Shown: positions 25,913 to 34,929, numbered from the stretch's first letter. The stretch is DNA of 64,000 bases from Dokdonia sp. 4H-3-7-5 (GCF_000212355.1 NC_015496.1:1302001-1366000); one strand, 5' to 3'. A program made the numbers and translations. The notes: a model not told the origin generated them from the letters alone.

Positions 25913-25993
25913 TATAAAAACAAATTAAAGTATACAAAACGTTACTAAACCTTAAATTTTTAACATAAAAGCTATAGTTGAGCTTTTTAGGAC

Positions 25994-26001
25994 TAATTTT
26001 G
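25994..26001 (+). promoter_or_regulatory. Promoter -7 element (TAATTTTG) of rnr
   Basis: TAATTTTG matches TAnnTTTG, 17 bases before the rnr ATG. A TTG lies 13 bases upstream, shorter than the usual spacing. Apart from this and the palindrome, 25724-26018 shows nothing further. Confidence 0.5.
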
Positions 26002-26018
26002 TGACAGAAATAAAATAG

Positions 26019-28223
26019 ATGAATAGCAAGAAGAGAAGGAGAGGACCAGGAAAAATATCAAACCTCTCAGAAAGAATCGTTAGAATATTAAAAGACGATC
26101 ACCAAAAAACCTACAATTACAAACAAATAGCGGCCAAACTTGATGTAGACGATCCATCCAGCCGCAACCAAATTATCAAACACTTACAGCAACTTAAGGC
26201 CAAAGAGCAGATTATAGAAGAAGAACGCGGCCAGTTTAAGATTGCTTCAAATAAAAATTACCACACCGGAATTCTAGATGTATCTGGAAAAGGTGGAGGT
26301 TATGTGATGGTAGATGATCTCGAACAAGACATTTATGTACCGCCGCATCACTTAAATAAAGCTTTAAATGGTGACGAAGTAGAGGTATATATTTACCGTC
26401 AGCGCCGTAGCAAGAAGCATGAAGGAGAGATTACAAAAATAATTAAGCGCAAAACTGAAGAGTTTGTAGGCGTAGTAAAACTTCAGAAGAAGTTTGCTTT
26501 TGTACTTACTTCTGAGTCAAACAAGATGTACACCGATGTTTTTGTACCGCTTAAAAAGCTGGGCAAGGCAGAAGATGGTGATAAAGTGGTGGTAACTATA
26601 GAAGACTGGCCAGATAAGGCAGATTCTCCCTTTGGAAGAATTACAAAGGTCTTAGGAAAACCAGGAGAGCACAATACAGAAATACATTCTATCCTTGCTC
26701 AATATGGACTTCCATATGAGTTTCCAGAAGAGGTAGAAGAGTTTGCAAATAAGATAGATACGTCTATAAAAGCAGAAGAAATTGCAAAACGTCGCGACAT
26801 GCGTGATGTGCTCACTTATACCATAGATCCTAAGGATGCAAAAGATTTTGATGATGCATTAAGTTTTCAAAAACTTGAGAATGGTAATTATGAGATAGGA
26901 ATTCACATTGCAGATGTAAGTCATTATCTCGTACCGGGAACGATACTAGATGATGAAGCTTATGAGCGTGCAACATCAGTATATCTTGTAGATAGGGTAG
27001 TACCTATGTTACCAGAAATATTGAGTAATGGCGCTTGCTCATTAAGACCTCATGAAGAGAAGTATACATTCTCTGCAGTGTTTGAAATGAAAGCAGACTC
27101 TGGAAAAATAGTAGATTCTTGGTACGGACGTACGGTAACTTATAGTGATGCCCGCTTTGCATACGAAGAAGCACAGGCAATTATAGAAAGCAGATCAAAC
27201 CTCATTCCAGCCGAAGTTTCTCTTACCGGAGAAGCCTATAAAGTATCTGATGAGCTTGTAGAAGCAACATTAGAAATGGATAGAATTGCTAAGATTATGC
27301 GCCGCCAACGCATGAAGGATGGAGCTATTTCTTTTGATAAAGTAGAAGTAAAATTCAAGCTTGATGATGACATGAATCCAGAGGGCGTTTATTTTAAAAC
27401 CTCTAAGGATGCAAATAAACTCATTGAAGAGTTTATGCTATTGGCAAACAGAAAAGTATCTGAATTTATAGGAAAGCAAGCTCCTAAAAAGACATTTGTA
27501 TACAGAATACACGATGAGCCTAATGATGAAAAACTAGCATCTCTTGAAAAAGTAATAGGCAAGTTTGGTTATAAATTAGACTTAAAAGATCGTAAGACTA
27601 CGACCTCTTCTTTAAACCAACTTCTTACAGATGTACAAGGGAAGAAGGAGCAAAACATGGTAGATACACTTGCTATACGCACCATGAGTAAGGCAGTATA
27701 CTCTACAGATAACATAGGTCACTACGGTTTGGCATTTGATTATTACAGTCACTTTACATCGCCTATACGTCGTTATCCAGATGTAATGGTGCATAGATTA
27801 TTACAGCATTATCTTGATGGTGGTAAATCTGCTAGTGAAGAAGAGTATGAACAGAAATGTAAGCACTCTTCACAAATGGAGCAGCTAGCTACAAGTTCAG
27901 AACGAGATAGCATCAAGTATATGCAAGTTAAGTTCATGCAAGATCATAAGGATGAAGAGTTTGTAGGTGTTATTTCTGGAGTTACAGAATGGGGAATCTA
28001 TGTAGAGATTATCTCAAACAAATGTGAAGGAATGGTGCGCTTAAGAGATATTAAAGGTGATCACTATGAATTTGACCAAGATAGCTACTCTGTAATAGGA
28101 CAAAAATCTGGTAATCAAATTACACTAGGAGATGAAGTAATTGTAAAAGTAAAAGAAGCAGATCTAGTGAAGAAGCATCTTGATTTTACACTTGTGGGTG
28201 TAAAGGAAGGATTGCATCAGTAG
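26019..28223 (+). CDS. rnr: Ribonuclease R (3'-5' exoribonuclease)
   Basis: RNA-degrading exoribonuclease of the RNB family, 734 residues. Order of parts: basic N-terminus with a winged-helix-like region (about 15-75), cold-shock OB domains (about 80-230), RNB catalytic core containing DPKDAKDFDDALSFQ with the metal-binding aspartates and HYGLAFDYYSHFTSPIRRYPDVMVHRLLQ, and a C-terminal S1 domain (about 645-725, EFVGVISGVTEWGIYVEI). It degrades structured RNA and helps in quality control. Full length and monocistronic, ending at a strong hairpin terminator. Confidence 0.96.
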   Translation: MNSKKRRRGPGKISNLSERIVRILKDDHQKTYNYKQIAAKLDVDDPSSRNQIIKHLQQLKAKEQIIEEERGQFKIASNKNYHTGILDVSGKGGGYVMVDDLEQDIYVPPHHLNKALNGDEVEVYIYRQRRSKKHEGEITKIIKRKTEEFVGVVKLQKKFAFVLTSESNKMYTDVFVPLKKLGKAEDGDKVVVTIEDWPDKADSPFGRITKVLGKPGEHNTEIHSILAQYGLPYEFPEEVEEFANKIDTSIKAEEIAKRRDMRDVLTYTIDPKDAKDFDDALSFQKLENGNYEIGIHIADVSHYLVPGTILDDEAYERATSVYLVDRVVPMLPEILSNGACSLRPHEEKYTFSAVFEMKADSGKIVDSWYGRTVTYSDARFAYEEAQAIIESRSNLIPAEVSLTGEAYKVSDELVEATLEMDRIAKIMRRQRMKDGAISFDKVEVKFKLDDDMNPEGVYFKTSKDANKLIEEFMLLANRKVSEFIGKQAPKKTFVYRIHDEPNDEKLASLEKVIGKFGYKLDLKDRKTTTSSLNQLLTDVQGKKEQNMVDTLAIRTMSKAVYSTDNIGHYGLAFDYYSHFTSPIRRYPDVMVHRLLQHYLDGGKSASEEEYEQKCKHSSQMEQLATSSERDSIKYMQVKFMQDHKDEEFVGVISGVTEWGIYVEIISNKCEGMVRLRDIKGDHYEFDQDSYSVIGQKSGNQITLGDEVIVKVKEADLVKKHLDFTLVGVKEGLHQ

Positions 28224-28249
28224 GTAACTTATCACTTATATTAAAGTTT

Positions 28250-28286
28250 AAACCATCACACTATCATAAAGTGTGATGGTTTTTTT
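28250..28286 (+). terminator. Rho-independent terminator of rnr
   Basis: AAACCATCACACT pairs with AGTGTGATGGTTT, followed by a T-run. Confidence 0.85.
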
Positions 28287-28337
28287 ATGCTATTAATTAT
28301 TCTTAAAAGTTTAGCAATTTATTAAGAAAAAGCGCAC

Positions 28338-28345
28338 TAATTTTG
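28338..28345 (+). promoter_or_regulatory. Promoter -7 element (TAATTTTG) of GNAT-nitrilase gene
   Basis: TAATTTTG matches TAnnTTTG, 45 bases before the ATG at 28391. Confidence 0.5.
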
Positions 28346-28390
28346 TGATCTTATAGAAGAATTAAAAATCGCTCTTCTTAACCATACTAC

Positions 28391-29914
28391 ATGTCAACAT
28401 CCATAGAAAATATCGAGCTTAAATATCTTACGCTCAACGATTACGAAGAACTTAAAAATGCAATGATACAGGCATATTCTAATATGCCAGACATGTACTG
28501 GAATGAGAAACAAATCACTGCACTTATCAATAAGTTTCCAGAAGGTCAAGTAGTAATTAAAATTGATGGAAAACTTGCAGGTTGTGCGCTTTCTATAAAA
28601 CTCAATGAGTCTACTTTTGACAGTGTACATACCTATGAAGAAATCACAGGTAACTACACATTTAATACACATAAGCCAGATGGAGATATTCTATACGGTA
28701 TCGATGTTTTTATTAAAACAGAATACAGAGGTTTACGTCTAGGAAGAAGATTATACGATTATCGTAAAGAACTTTGTGAGGAGCAAAACTTGAAGGGAAT
28801 TCTTTTTGGAGGTCGTATTCCTAACTACCACAAACACGCAGATTCTGTAACTCCTAAGGAATATATTGAGAAGGTAAAGCGTAAAGAAATCCACGATCCG
28901 GTATTAAACTTCCAGATTAATAATGATTTTCACCCAGCTAAGATTTTAAAAGGATACCTACCTGGTGATGAAGACTCAGGTGAGTTTGCCGTACTTCTAG
29001 AGTGGAATAACATCTACTATGAGAAAAAATCTGTTGTTGCAGCTACACAAAAGAAGGTAGTAAGACTTGGCTTAATACAGTGGCAAATGCGTTTGTATAA
29101 AGATCTTGAAGAACTCATGCAGCAAGCAGAGTACTTTGTAGATGCAGTATCTGGTTATCGATCAGATTTTGCACTTTTTCCAGAGTTCTTTAACGCGCCG
29201 CTTATGGCAGAAAATAACCATCTACCAGTTTCAGAAGCTATACGTGAACTTGCAAAACATACAGAGGAGATTAAAAATCGTTTTTCACAGTTAGCAATAT
29301 CTTATAACATCAATATCATTACAGGCAGTATGCCAGAAGTGGTAGATGATTTACTATACAACGTAGGTTATTTATGTCGTAGAGATGGAAGTACAGAGCG
29401 TTATGAAAAACTTCATGTAACTCCAGATGAGGCAAAAGTATGGGGAATGCAAGGAGGTAATAAATTACACTCGTTTGATACAGACTGTGGTAAAATAGGA
29501 ATCCTTATTTGCTATGATTCTGAGTTTCCAGAACTAAGTAGAATTCTTGCCGACGATGGTATGGATATTCTTTTTGTTCCTTTTCTAACAGATACTCAAA
29601 ACGGATACTCTCGTGTGCGTAACTGTGCACAAGCAAGAGCTATTGAGAATGAATGTTATGTGGCAATAGCAGGCAGTGTGGGTAACTTGCCTAAGGTGCA
29701 TAACATGGACATCCAGTATGCACAGTCTATGGTGTTTACTCCTTGTGACTTTTCATTTCCAGCAAACGGGATTAAGGCAGAGGCTACACCTAACACAGAG
29801 ATGATTCTTATTGCAGATTGCGATATAGACTTATTACGTAACCTCAATCAGTTTGGAGCTGTAAAGAACCTAAGAGATCGTCGTAAAGATTTATTTGAAT
29901 TGAGAAGAAGATAG
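28391..29914 (+). CDS. Bifunctional GNAT acetyltransferase / carbon-nitrogen hydrolase fusion
   Basis: A two-domain protein of 507 residues. The N-terminal part (about 1-200) is a GNAT fold with DGDILYGIDVFIKTEYRGLRLGRRLYDYRK as acetyl-CoA site. From about 220 to 500 it is a nitrilase-superfamily amidase with the catalytic triad Glu in FPEFFNAP (about 262), Lys in YEKLHVTPDE (about 339) and Cys in GILICYDSEFPE (about 374). This fusion is known in Bacteroidetes, but its substrate is not established; an amide-linked small molecule acted on by both halves is an inference. The gene is monocistronic, with a promoter motif upstream and a palindrome after the stop. Confidence 0.92.
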   Translation: MSTSIENIELKYLTLNDYEELKNAMIQAYSNMPDMYWNEKQITALINKFPEGQVVIKIDGKLAGCALSIKLNESTFDSVHTYEEITGNYTFNTHKPDGDILYGIDVFIKTEYRGLRLGRRLYDYRKELCEEQNLKGILFGGRIPNYHKHADSVTPKEYIEKVKRKEIHDPVLNFQINNDFHPAKILKGYLPGDEDSGEFAVLLEWNNIYYEKKSVVAATQKKVVRLGLIQWQMRLYKDLEELMQQAEYFVDAVSGYRSDFALFPEFFNAPLMAENNHLPVSEAIRELAKHTEEIKNRFSQLAISYNINIITGSMPEVVDDLLYNVGYLCRRDGSTERYEKLHVTPDEAKVWGMQGGNKLHSFDTDCGKIGILICYDSEFPELSRILADDGMDILFVPFLTDTQNGYSRVRNCAQARAIENECYVAIAGSVGNLPKVHNMDIQYAQSMVFTPCDFSFPANGIKAEATPNTEMILIADCDIDLLRNLNQFGAVKNLRDRRKDLFELRRR

Positions 29915-29925
29915 ATTTTTAAATA

Positions 29926-29941
29926 CGCTTTCGCGAAAGCG
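29926..29941. repeat. Palindromic element copy, intergenic
   Basis: Perfect ACGCTTTCGCGAAAGCGT with TA on both sides, 12 bases after the GNAT-nitrilase stop. Confidence 0.95.
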
Positions 29942-29980
29942 TAACACATTCCACAAAGAGCTGTTTTAAAACAATTTGAT

Positions 29981-30148
29981 ATTAAAACAAAGATCTGTCA
30001 TACTTGTAAGAAAGAAATAACTGTAGCTTTTAGAGCGCGGTTAAACCACGCCAAAGAGTGGGTGTTTATATGTGAAACATGTTGCGATAAACATCGTAAT
30101 AAAGAAGGTTACACCTATGGTGGAACATGGAAAGGGAAGAGGCATTAA
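29981..30148 (+). CDS. Small zinc-ribbon-like CxxC protein (apparent ATT start)
   Basis: A 55-residue frame with two cysteine pairs, CHTC (residues about 6-9) and CETC-C, spaced as in a treble-clef or zinc-ribbon fold, and a C-terminal Y-T-Y-GGTWKGK motif that I recall from small conserved Bacteroidetes proteins. The frame is open from 29942 but contains no ATG, GTG or TTG before the first Cys pair. ATT at 29981 (I-KTKICHTC) sits exactly where the homologue Met would be. Likely a nucleic-acid-binding or structural zinc protein; function unknown. Confidence 0.6.
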   Translation: MKTKICHTCKKEITVAFRARLNHAKEWVFICETCCDKHRNKEGYTYGGTWKGKRH

Positions 30149-30202
30149 GCTGTAAACTGTAACAATCTAGTAATTGTATGGTCTCTATATCAAACAAAAA
30201 CA

Positions 30203-30880
30203 ATGAATATGAAATTTATATATACCATAGTAGCGCTAGTAATTACAGCAACAGCATTTGCTCAAAATCCAGTTACAAAAGACGTAGGAGATTTTACAGA
30301 AGTAAAAGTGTATGATCGCATTGTAGTAAACCTTGTAAAGTCTACCGAAAATAAAGTGATTATTACGGGAGAAGATGTAAGCCAGGTACAAGTAGTAAAC
30401 AAGGATGGAACCTTAAAAATCAAAATGGATCTTGATCTCATTTTTGACGGAAACAAAACCTTTGTACATGTGCATTACAACAACCTGCAAGTAATAGATG
30501 GAAATGAAGGAGCTGTAATAACCTCAAATGAGCTCATAGAACAAGACAAGATTGAGATTAAAATGCAAGAAGGTGCTCGTGTAAAAGTAGGATTACTTGT
30601 AAAAGAAGCGCATTTAAGAGCCGTTACAGGAGGTATAATTGAAGCAAGTGGTCAAGCAACCCTACAAAAGGTAAAAGTGAACACAGGAGGCATCTATGAA
30701 GGTAGAGATCTAGAAACAGAAACAGCCGAGATATTTGTACAAGCAGGAGGAGAAGTAGAAGCTTATGCAAGTAAACTAGCAGATCTAACGATAAGAGCAG
30801 GTGGAGATATTGTAATCTATGGTAATCCAGCAGAGGTGAAGCGTCGTCGTACTTTTGGAGGACGTATTAAAATAATGTAA
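30203..30880 (+). CDS. DUF2807 (GIN-domain) exported protein
   Basis: Exported protein of 225 residues with a signal peptide (ending TAFA-Q) and the DUF2807 fold: a repetitive beta-helix of short strands, seen as VGDFTEVKVYDRIVVNLVK, ENKVIITGED, then VYEGRD-like and ETAEIFVQAGGEVEAYASK, ending IYGNPAEVKRRRTFGG. The putative head-GIN domain is common in Bacteroidetes; its role is unknown, perhaps adhesin or envelope-associated. Start ATG 30203 or 30209 are both possible (MNMKF). Stands alone. Confidence 0.87.
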   Translation: MNMKFIYTIVALVITATAFAQNPVTKDVGDFTEVKVYDRIVVNLVKSTENKVIITGEDVSQVQVVNKDGTLKIKMDLDLIFDGNKTFVHVHYNNLQVIDGNEGAVITSNELIEQDKIEIKMQEGARVKVGLLVKEAHLRAVTGGIIEASGQATLQKVKVNTGGIYEGRDLETETAEIFVQAGGEVEAYASKLADLTIRAGGDIVIYGNPAEVKRRRTFGGRIKIM

Positions 30881-31007
30881 GCCATTATATTTTTAGGGCA
30901 ATCTTCTATAACAGGTTTGAAAGCACTTTAAATTATTAATCAATAGATATATACAAAGGATGTTTACATACGTAGGCATCCTTTTCTTTTTACTGTATGC
31001 TTTTGTC

Positions 31008-31015
31008 TAACTTTG
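31008..31015 (+). promoter_or_regulatory. Promoter -7 element (TAACTTTG) of LysE-family gene
   Basis: TAACTTTG, 17 bases before the ATG at 31033. Confidence 0.5.
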
Positions 31016-31032
31016 TGTAAAGCACTTTCTAT

Positions 31033-31734
31033 ATGTTTCAAGATTTACACACGGCTATACCTCTAGGATTTTTCTTAGCGTTCTTGATAGGCCCTGTATT
31101 TTTTGTGTTACTAGAAACGGCGGCTACCAAAGGTTTTAGAGCTGCACTTACCTTTGATATAGGTGTTATTATTGCAGATATTGTTTTTATTGTAGTTGCT
31201 TACTTAAGTAGTTATCAACTACTCGAAAATCTAAGTAACCAGCCAGGTCTTTATGTTTTTGGAGGAGCGATATTAATCGTGTACGGACTCACCATTTATC
31301 TTAAAAAACCTACGCGCGATGCACTTGATCCTAACAGAGCAAAAATTAAGAAAGGTGGTTACGTACAACTCTTTGTAAAAGGATTTTTACTCAATTTTAT
31401 AAATATAGGGGTACTTGTTTTCTGGTTAGGAATCTTAATAATTGTAGGTCCTACGGTAGAGAATGATGGTGACCGTTTACTAGGCTTCTTTATAGGAATG
31501 ATAGGTGCTTATCTTATTACAGACATTGGTAAAATAGTACTTGCAAAACAGCTTAAGCGTTACTTGACACCACGTAGAATATTTAAAGTAAAAAAGTCAT
31601 TAGGGCTTGTACTTATTTTTTGTGGTCTTGTACTCGTAACAAAAGGTTTTGTTCCTTCAGATGAGTTTAATATCCAGCAAGAGATGGAACGTTTTCAAGA
31701 GCTTCCAGAAATCAAGCCAGATACGATTCACTAA
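31033..31734 (+). CDS. LysE-family amino acid exporter-like transporter
   Basis: Inner-membrane protein of 233 residues with about six helices, starting MFQDLHTAIPLGFFLAFLIGPVFFVLLETAATKGFRAAL, the classical LysE/RhtB opening with the GP-F motif. It would export an amino acid or a related metabolite; the substrate cannot be stated. The C-terminal 20 residues are polar and charged. Followed by a bidirectional terminator that it shares with the convergent tRNA-Cys. Confidence 0.85.
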   Translation: MFQDLHTAIPLGFFLAFLIGPVFFVLLETAATKGFRAALTFDIGVIIADIVFIVVAYLSSYQLLENLSNQPGLYVFGGAILIVYGLTIYLKKPTRDALDPNRAKIKKGGYVQLFVKGFLLNFINIGVLVFWLGILIIVGPTVENDGDRLLGFFIGMIGAYLITDIGKIVLAKQLKRYLTPRRIFKVKKSLGLVLIFCGLVLVTKGFVPSDEFNIQQEMERFQELPEIKPDTIH

Positions 31735-31756
31735 TTAAGTATTTACAATAAAGCAC

Positions 31757-31790
31757 AAAAAAAAAGGAACTCCGTTAGAAGTTCCTTTTT
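31757..31790. terminator. Bidirectional terminator between LysE-family gene and tRNA-Cys
   Basis: AAAAAGGAACT/AGTTCCTTTTT stem with T-runs on both strands, placed between convergent genes. Confidence 0.85.
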
Positions 31791-31791
31791 G

Positions 31792-31862
31792 AGGTGTCGA
31801 GCGGATTCGAACCGCTGTAGATGGTGTTGCAGACCATTGCCTAGCCACTCGGCCACGACACC
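31792..31862 (-). tRNA. tRNA-Cys (anticodon GCA)
   Basis: The minus strand forms a 71-nt cloverleaf, acceptor GGTGTCG/CGACACC, anticodon arm ATGGT-CTGCAAC-ACCAT with anticodon GCA, T arm with GGTTCGAATCC, and discriminator U73 as expected for cysteine. CCA is not encoded. Confidence 0.97.
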
Positions 31863-31989
31863 TTATGTGGGTGCAAATATAGGAATAGTACTGACAAATA
31901 TCGAAATGAGATATTCTTTTTTTTCTTTATAAATAATACAAATTCTTTTTACGAATTTTTGACTCGTTTTACTTCTGATAATAAAGGTA

Positions 31990-32346
31990 TTATTGCACTC
32001 GAGTACGCTCTACAGTAACCATCTCTACATCTCCACCTATAGGAGGATTTACTTTTGATACTGCAACCGTAGCTAGCTGTATAAGAGCCTCTTCCTTAAA
32101 AAATCGTACTAAAATACGCTCGCACACTACTTCTAGTAATGCAGAAGGAATTGCCATTTCTTCTTTTACAATACGGTTAAGCAATACATAGTCTACCGTG
32201 TCTGCAAGTTTATCTGTTTGCGCACTTTTTGATAAATCTGCTTCAATCTCTACATCTACTCTGTAGTCTGATCCTATGGCAGTTTCCTCAGAAAGACAGC
32301 CGTGGTAGGCGTAGGCACGTATGTTTGTTACTCTTATTTTTCCCAT
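31990..32346 (-). CDS. folB: Dihydroneopterin aldolase
   Basis: Folate-pathway enzyme cleaving 7,8-dihydroneopterin to 6-hydroxymethyl-dihydropterin; 118 residues from ATG 32346. It begins MGKIRVTNIRAYAYHGCLSEE, with the conserved Y-x-Y-HG-E motif, and contains DTVDYVLLNRIVKEEM and LLEVVCERI; the active-site Lys is in AVSKVNPPIGG. An upstream in-frame ATG adds nine unconserved residues and is rejected, because the promoter element lies there. Monocistronic, minus strand. Confidence 0.94.
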   Translation of the reverse strand: MGKIRVTNIRAYAYHGCLSEETAIGSDYRVDVEIEADLSKSAQTDKLADTVDYVLLNRIVKEEMAIPSALLEVVCERILVRFFKEEALIQLATVAVSKVNPPIGGDVEMVTVERTRVQ

Positions 32347-32370
32347 GATATGGTATTGTTTATAAGTGTT

Positions 32371-32378
32371 CAAAGTTA
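32371..32378 (-). promoter_or_regulatory. Promoter -7 element (TAACTTTG) of folB
   Basis: The minus strand reads TAACTTTG, 24 bases before the folB ATG at 32346. It overlaps the longer alternative start, which favours the shorter one. Confidence 0.55.
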
Positions 32379-32428
32379 CAACTCAAAACATGATTTTGCA
32401 TTTTTAAAGCACGAGGTTTAACCTTGTC

Positions 32429-32638
32429 TTATCCTCCAAACAAATCAAAAATATTACTAAGTGCTCCAGTTTTGGCCTTGTAAAACTCCGTGTATGAGCA
32501 ATTTTTACATGTTACTGTGCTGTACTTTTCTGTTTGCATATTGAGCAATTTTGTTAGAAAACTACCAGTAGCACGCATTTCGCCTATTTTGTAAGTGTGG
32601 TTTTGGCATTTTACGCAAGTATAATTAAGTGGTTTCAT
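32429..32638 (-). CDS. Small zinc-ribbon protein
   Basis: 69-residue protein with two zinc-knuckle pairs, CVKC at about residues 8-11 and CKNC at about 44-47. It ends in a GG motif (SNIFDLFGG) typical of the small zinc-ribbon nucleic-acid-binding family. Cytoplasmic, without signal peptide. Function unknown beyond predicted zinc binding. Between folB and glnS; no other feature seen nearby. Confidence 0.75.
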   Translation of the reverse strand: MKPLNYTCVKCQNHTYKIGEMRATGSFLTKLLNMQTEKYSTVTCKNCSYTEFYKAKTGALSNIFDLFGG

Positions 32639-32892
32639 AGTGTATTGTTGTTATAATAGATGAGTGTCTATTTTTTTAAAATGTTACACAACGACAGTTT
32701 AAACCTCATAAGCCAGTTATAAACAACAGCTTTTGATACAAAGCTTGATAAAAGAGCTATCTAGTACAATGGTTTGTATGAATGCTTCTGTATAATGATT
32801 TCAAGTTTTCGCGTAAGCAATAAAAACATCAGTGAAAACACTTATTAAATCCAACTACAAATTGATTAATTTTACCCTTACAATCATACATC

Positions 32893-34929
32893 ATGACAGA
32901 GGATAATAAATCATTGAATTTTCTAGAACAAATTGTTGAAGAAGACCTTAAAGGGAGCTATACTAAGGAGGATTTGCGTTTTCGCTTTCCACCAGAACCT
33001 AATGGGTATTTACATATAGGTCACTGTAAGGCAATCTGTATAAGTTTTGGGCTAGGGGAGAAGTACGGGGCACCGGTAAACTTACGTTTTGACGATACTA
33101 ACCCAGCAAAAGAAGAGCAAGAATATGTAGATGCTATCAAGGAAGATGTTTCTTGGTTAGGGTATCAATGGGATAAGGAGTGCTTTTCAAGTGATTATTT
33201 CCAGCAGTTATATGATTGGACTGTCCAGCTTATTAAGGATGGAAAAGCTTATGTAGATTCTCAATCTAGTGAGGCAATGGCAGAGCAGAAGGGAACACCT
33301 ACACAACCTGGTGTGCCAGGACCTTACCGTGATCGTACGGTAGAAGAAAACTTAGACCTTTTTGCTAGAATGAAAGCGGGTGAGTTTAAGGAAGGAGAAC
33401 ATATTTTACGTGCAAAAATTGATATGGCGCATGTAAACATGTTAATGCGTGATCCTATTATTTATCGTGTGTTGCACAAAGATCACCACCGCACAGGTAG
33501 TGACTGGTGTATCTACCCTATGTATGACTGGACGCATGGAGAGAGCGATTATATAGAACAGGTAAGTCATAGTTTATGTTCGCTTGAGTTTAAGCCTCAC
33601 AGAGAACTTTATGATTGGTTCTTAGACCAAGTATACTCTGGTGAGGATTTACGTCCTAAGCAGCGGGAGTTTGCACGTCTCAACCTTAACTACACGATTA
33701 TGAGTAAACGTAAGTTGCTCACATTAGTTGAAAAAGGTGTAGTTTCTGGATGGGATGACCCACGTATGCCTACTATTTCTGGACTGAGACGTCGTGGTTA
33801 TACAGCTGCAGCAATACGTAATTTTATAGATGCAGTAGGAGTTGCAAAGCGTGAGAATGTGATTGATGTTGCATTATTAGAATTCCACATTCGTCAAGAT
33901 TTAAATAACATTGCTCCTAGAGTAATGGCAGTATTAGATCCAGTAAAACTGGTGATTACTAACTATCCAGAAGGTAAAGAGGAGTGGCTAGATGCAGAGA
34001 ATAATCCAGAAGATGAGGCTGCGGGAGAGCGTAAAGTTCCTTTTAGTAGAGAGTTGTACATAGAACGTGAGGATTTTAAAGAAAATGCTGGAAATAAGTA
34101 TTTCCGCCTTACTACAGATAAAGAAGTACGTTTAAAGAATTCATACATCATTAAAGGTGGTGAGGTTATCAGAGATGAGAACGGAGTTATCACAGAGATA
34201 CACTGTACCTATGATCCAGAGAGTAGATCTGGAAGCGGGACAGAAGCTTCTAAGCGCAATGTAAAAGGAACACTACACTGGGTTTCTATTGCTCATGCTA
34301 TTAAAGCAGAGGTACGTTTATTTGATAGACTATTTAGTGATGAAAATCCTGATGGTCATGAGGATAAAGACTTCATGGAATTTATAAATCCTAACAGTCT
34401 TACTACAATCACTGGATATCTTGAGCCAAGTCTTAAAGACGTTGAGGTAGGTGATATATTCCAGTTCCAGCGCAAGGGATATTTTAATGTAGATAAGGAG
34501 TCTACAGCAGATCACCTTATTTTTAATAGAACGGTAGGTTTACGTGATTCATGGGCAAAAGTGAAGCCTAAACAAGCACAAGGTAACACGCAAGGTCAAG
34601 CAAAACCACAGCAACAGCAAAAAGCTTCAGCTCTTAGTACGATTAATAAACTAGGTAAGAAACTTGCAAATCTACCAGAAGATAAACGTATTGCGGCTGT
34701 TGCAGATATACAAAAGTTAGCAGCGAGTTTAACAGAGGATGAGGTTAAAGGATTCTTTAATACTTCGGCAAAAAAGGTGGGTACTCGTATTGCGGGTATT
34801 GAGAGTTTGTACGCTTTCGCGAAAGCGCAAAACAAAACCATTAAGGACATTGAAGGAGCAGTAGCATTTGTTGAAAAGGCAAAAGAAGATAGCAACGATA
34901 TATTACAAGAAGCAGCGTCTAAATTTTAA
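32893..34929 (+). CDS. glnS: Glutaminyl-tRNA synthetase with C-terminal extension
   Basis: Charges tRNA-Gln with glutamine; 678 residues. The class I signatures are intact: PNGYLHIGH (HIGH) near residue 40 and IMSKRKLL (KMSKS) near residue 274, followed by beta-barrel anticodon-binding domains. After about residue 557 a low-complexity linker (QGNTQGQAKPQQQQK) leads to a helical 100-residue extension not found in E. coli GlnRS and resembling tRNA-binding tails of GatB/YqeY type; that resemblance is a suggestion only. The palindrome at 34812-34827 encodes YAFAKAQ within this tail. Confidence 0.95.
   Translation: MTEDNKSLNFLEQIVEEDLKGSYTKEDLRFRFPPEPNGYLHIGHCKAICISFGLGEKYGAPVNLRFDDTNPAKEEQEYVDAIKEDVSWLGYQWDKECFSSDYFQQLYDWTVQLIKDGKAYVDSQSSEAMAEQKGTPTQPGVPGPYRDRTVEENLDLFARMKAGEFKEGEHILRAKIDMAHVNMLMRDPIIYRVLHKDHHRTGSDWCIYPMYDWTHGESDYIEQVSHSLCSLEFKPHRELYDWFLDQVYSGEDLRPKQREFARLNLNYTIMSKRKLLTLVEKGVVSGWDDPRMPTISGLRRRGYTAAAIRNFIDAVGVAKRENVIDVALLEFHIRQDLNNIAPRVMAVLDPVKLVITNYPEGKEEWLDAENNPEDEAAGERKVPFSRELYIEREDFKENAGNKYFRLTTDKEVRLKNSYIIKGGEVIRDENGVITEIHCTYDPESRSGSGTEASKRNVKGTLHWVSIAHAIKAEVRLFDRLFSDENPDGHEDKDFMEFINPNSLTTITGYLEPSLKDVEVGDIFQFQRKGYFNVDKESTADHLIFNRTVGLRDSWAKVKPKQAQGNTQGQAKPQQQQKASALSTINKLGKKLANLPEDKRIAAVADIQKLAASLTEDEVKGFFNTSAKKVGTRIAGIESLYAFAKAQNKTIKDIEGAVAFVEKAKEDSNDILQEAASKF
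34812..34827. repeat. Palindromic element copy, in glnS (AFAKAQ frame)
   Basis: Perfect CGCTTTCGCGAAAGCG with TA before and CAA after, in the C-terminal extension of GlnRS. Confidence 0.95.

Noticed and set aside
32805-32818. TTTTCGCGTAAGC upstream of glnS as a full palindrome copy
   Set aside because: It is too degenerate (core changed) to count; mentioned only as a decayed relic.
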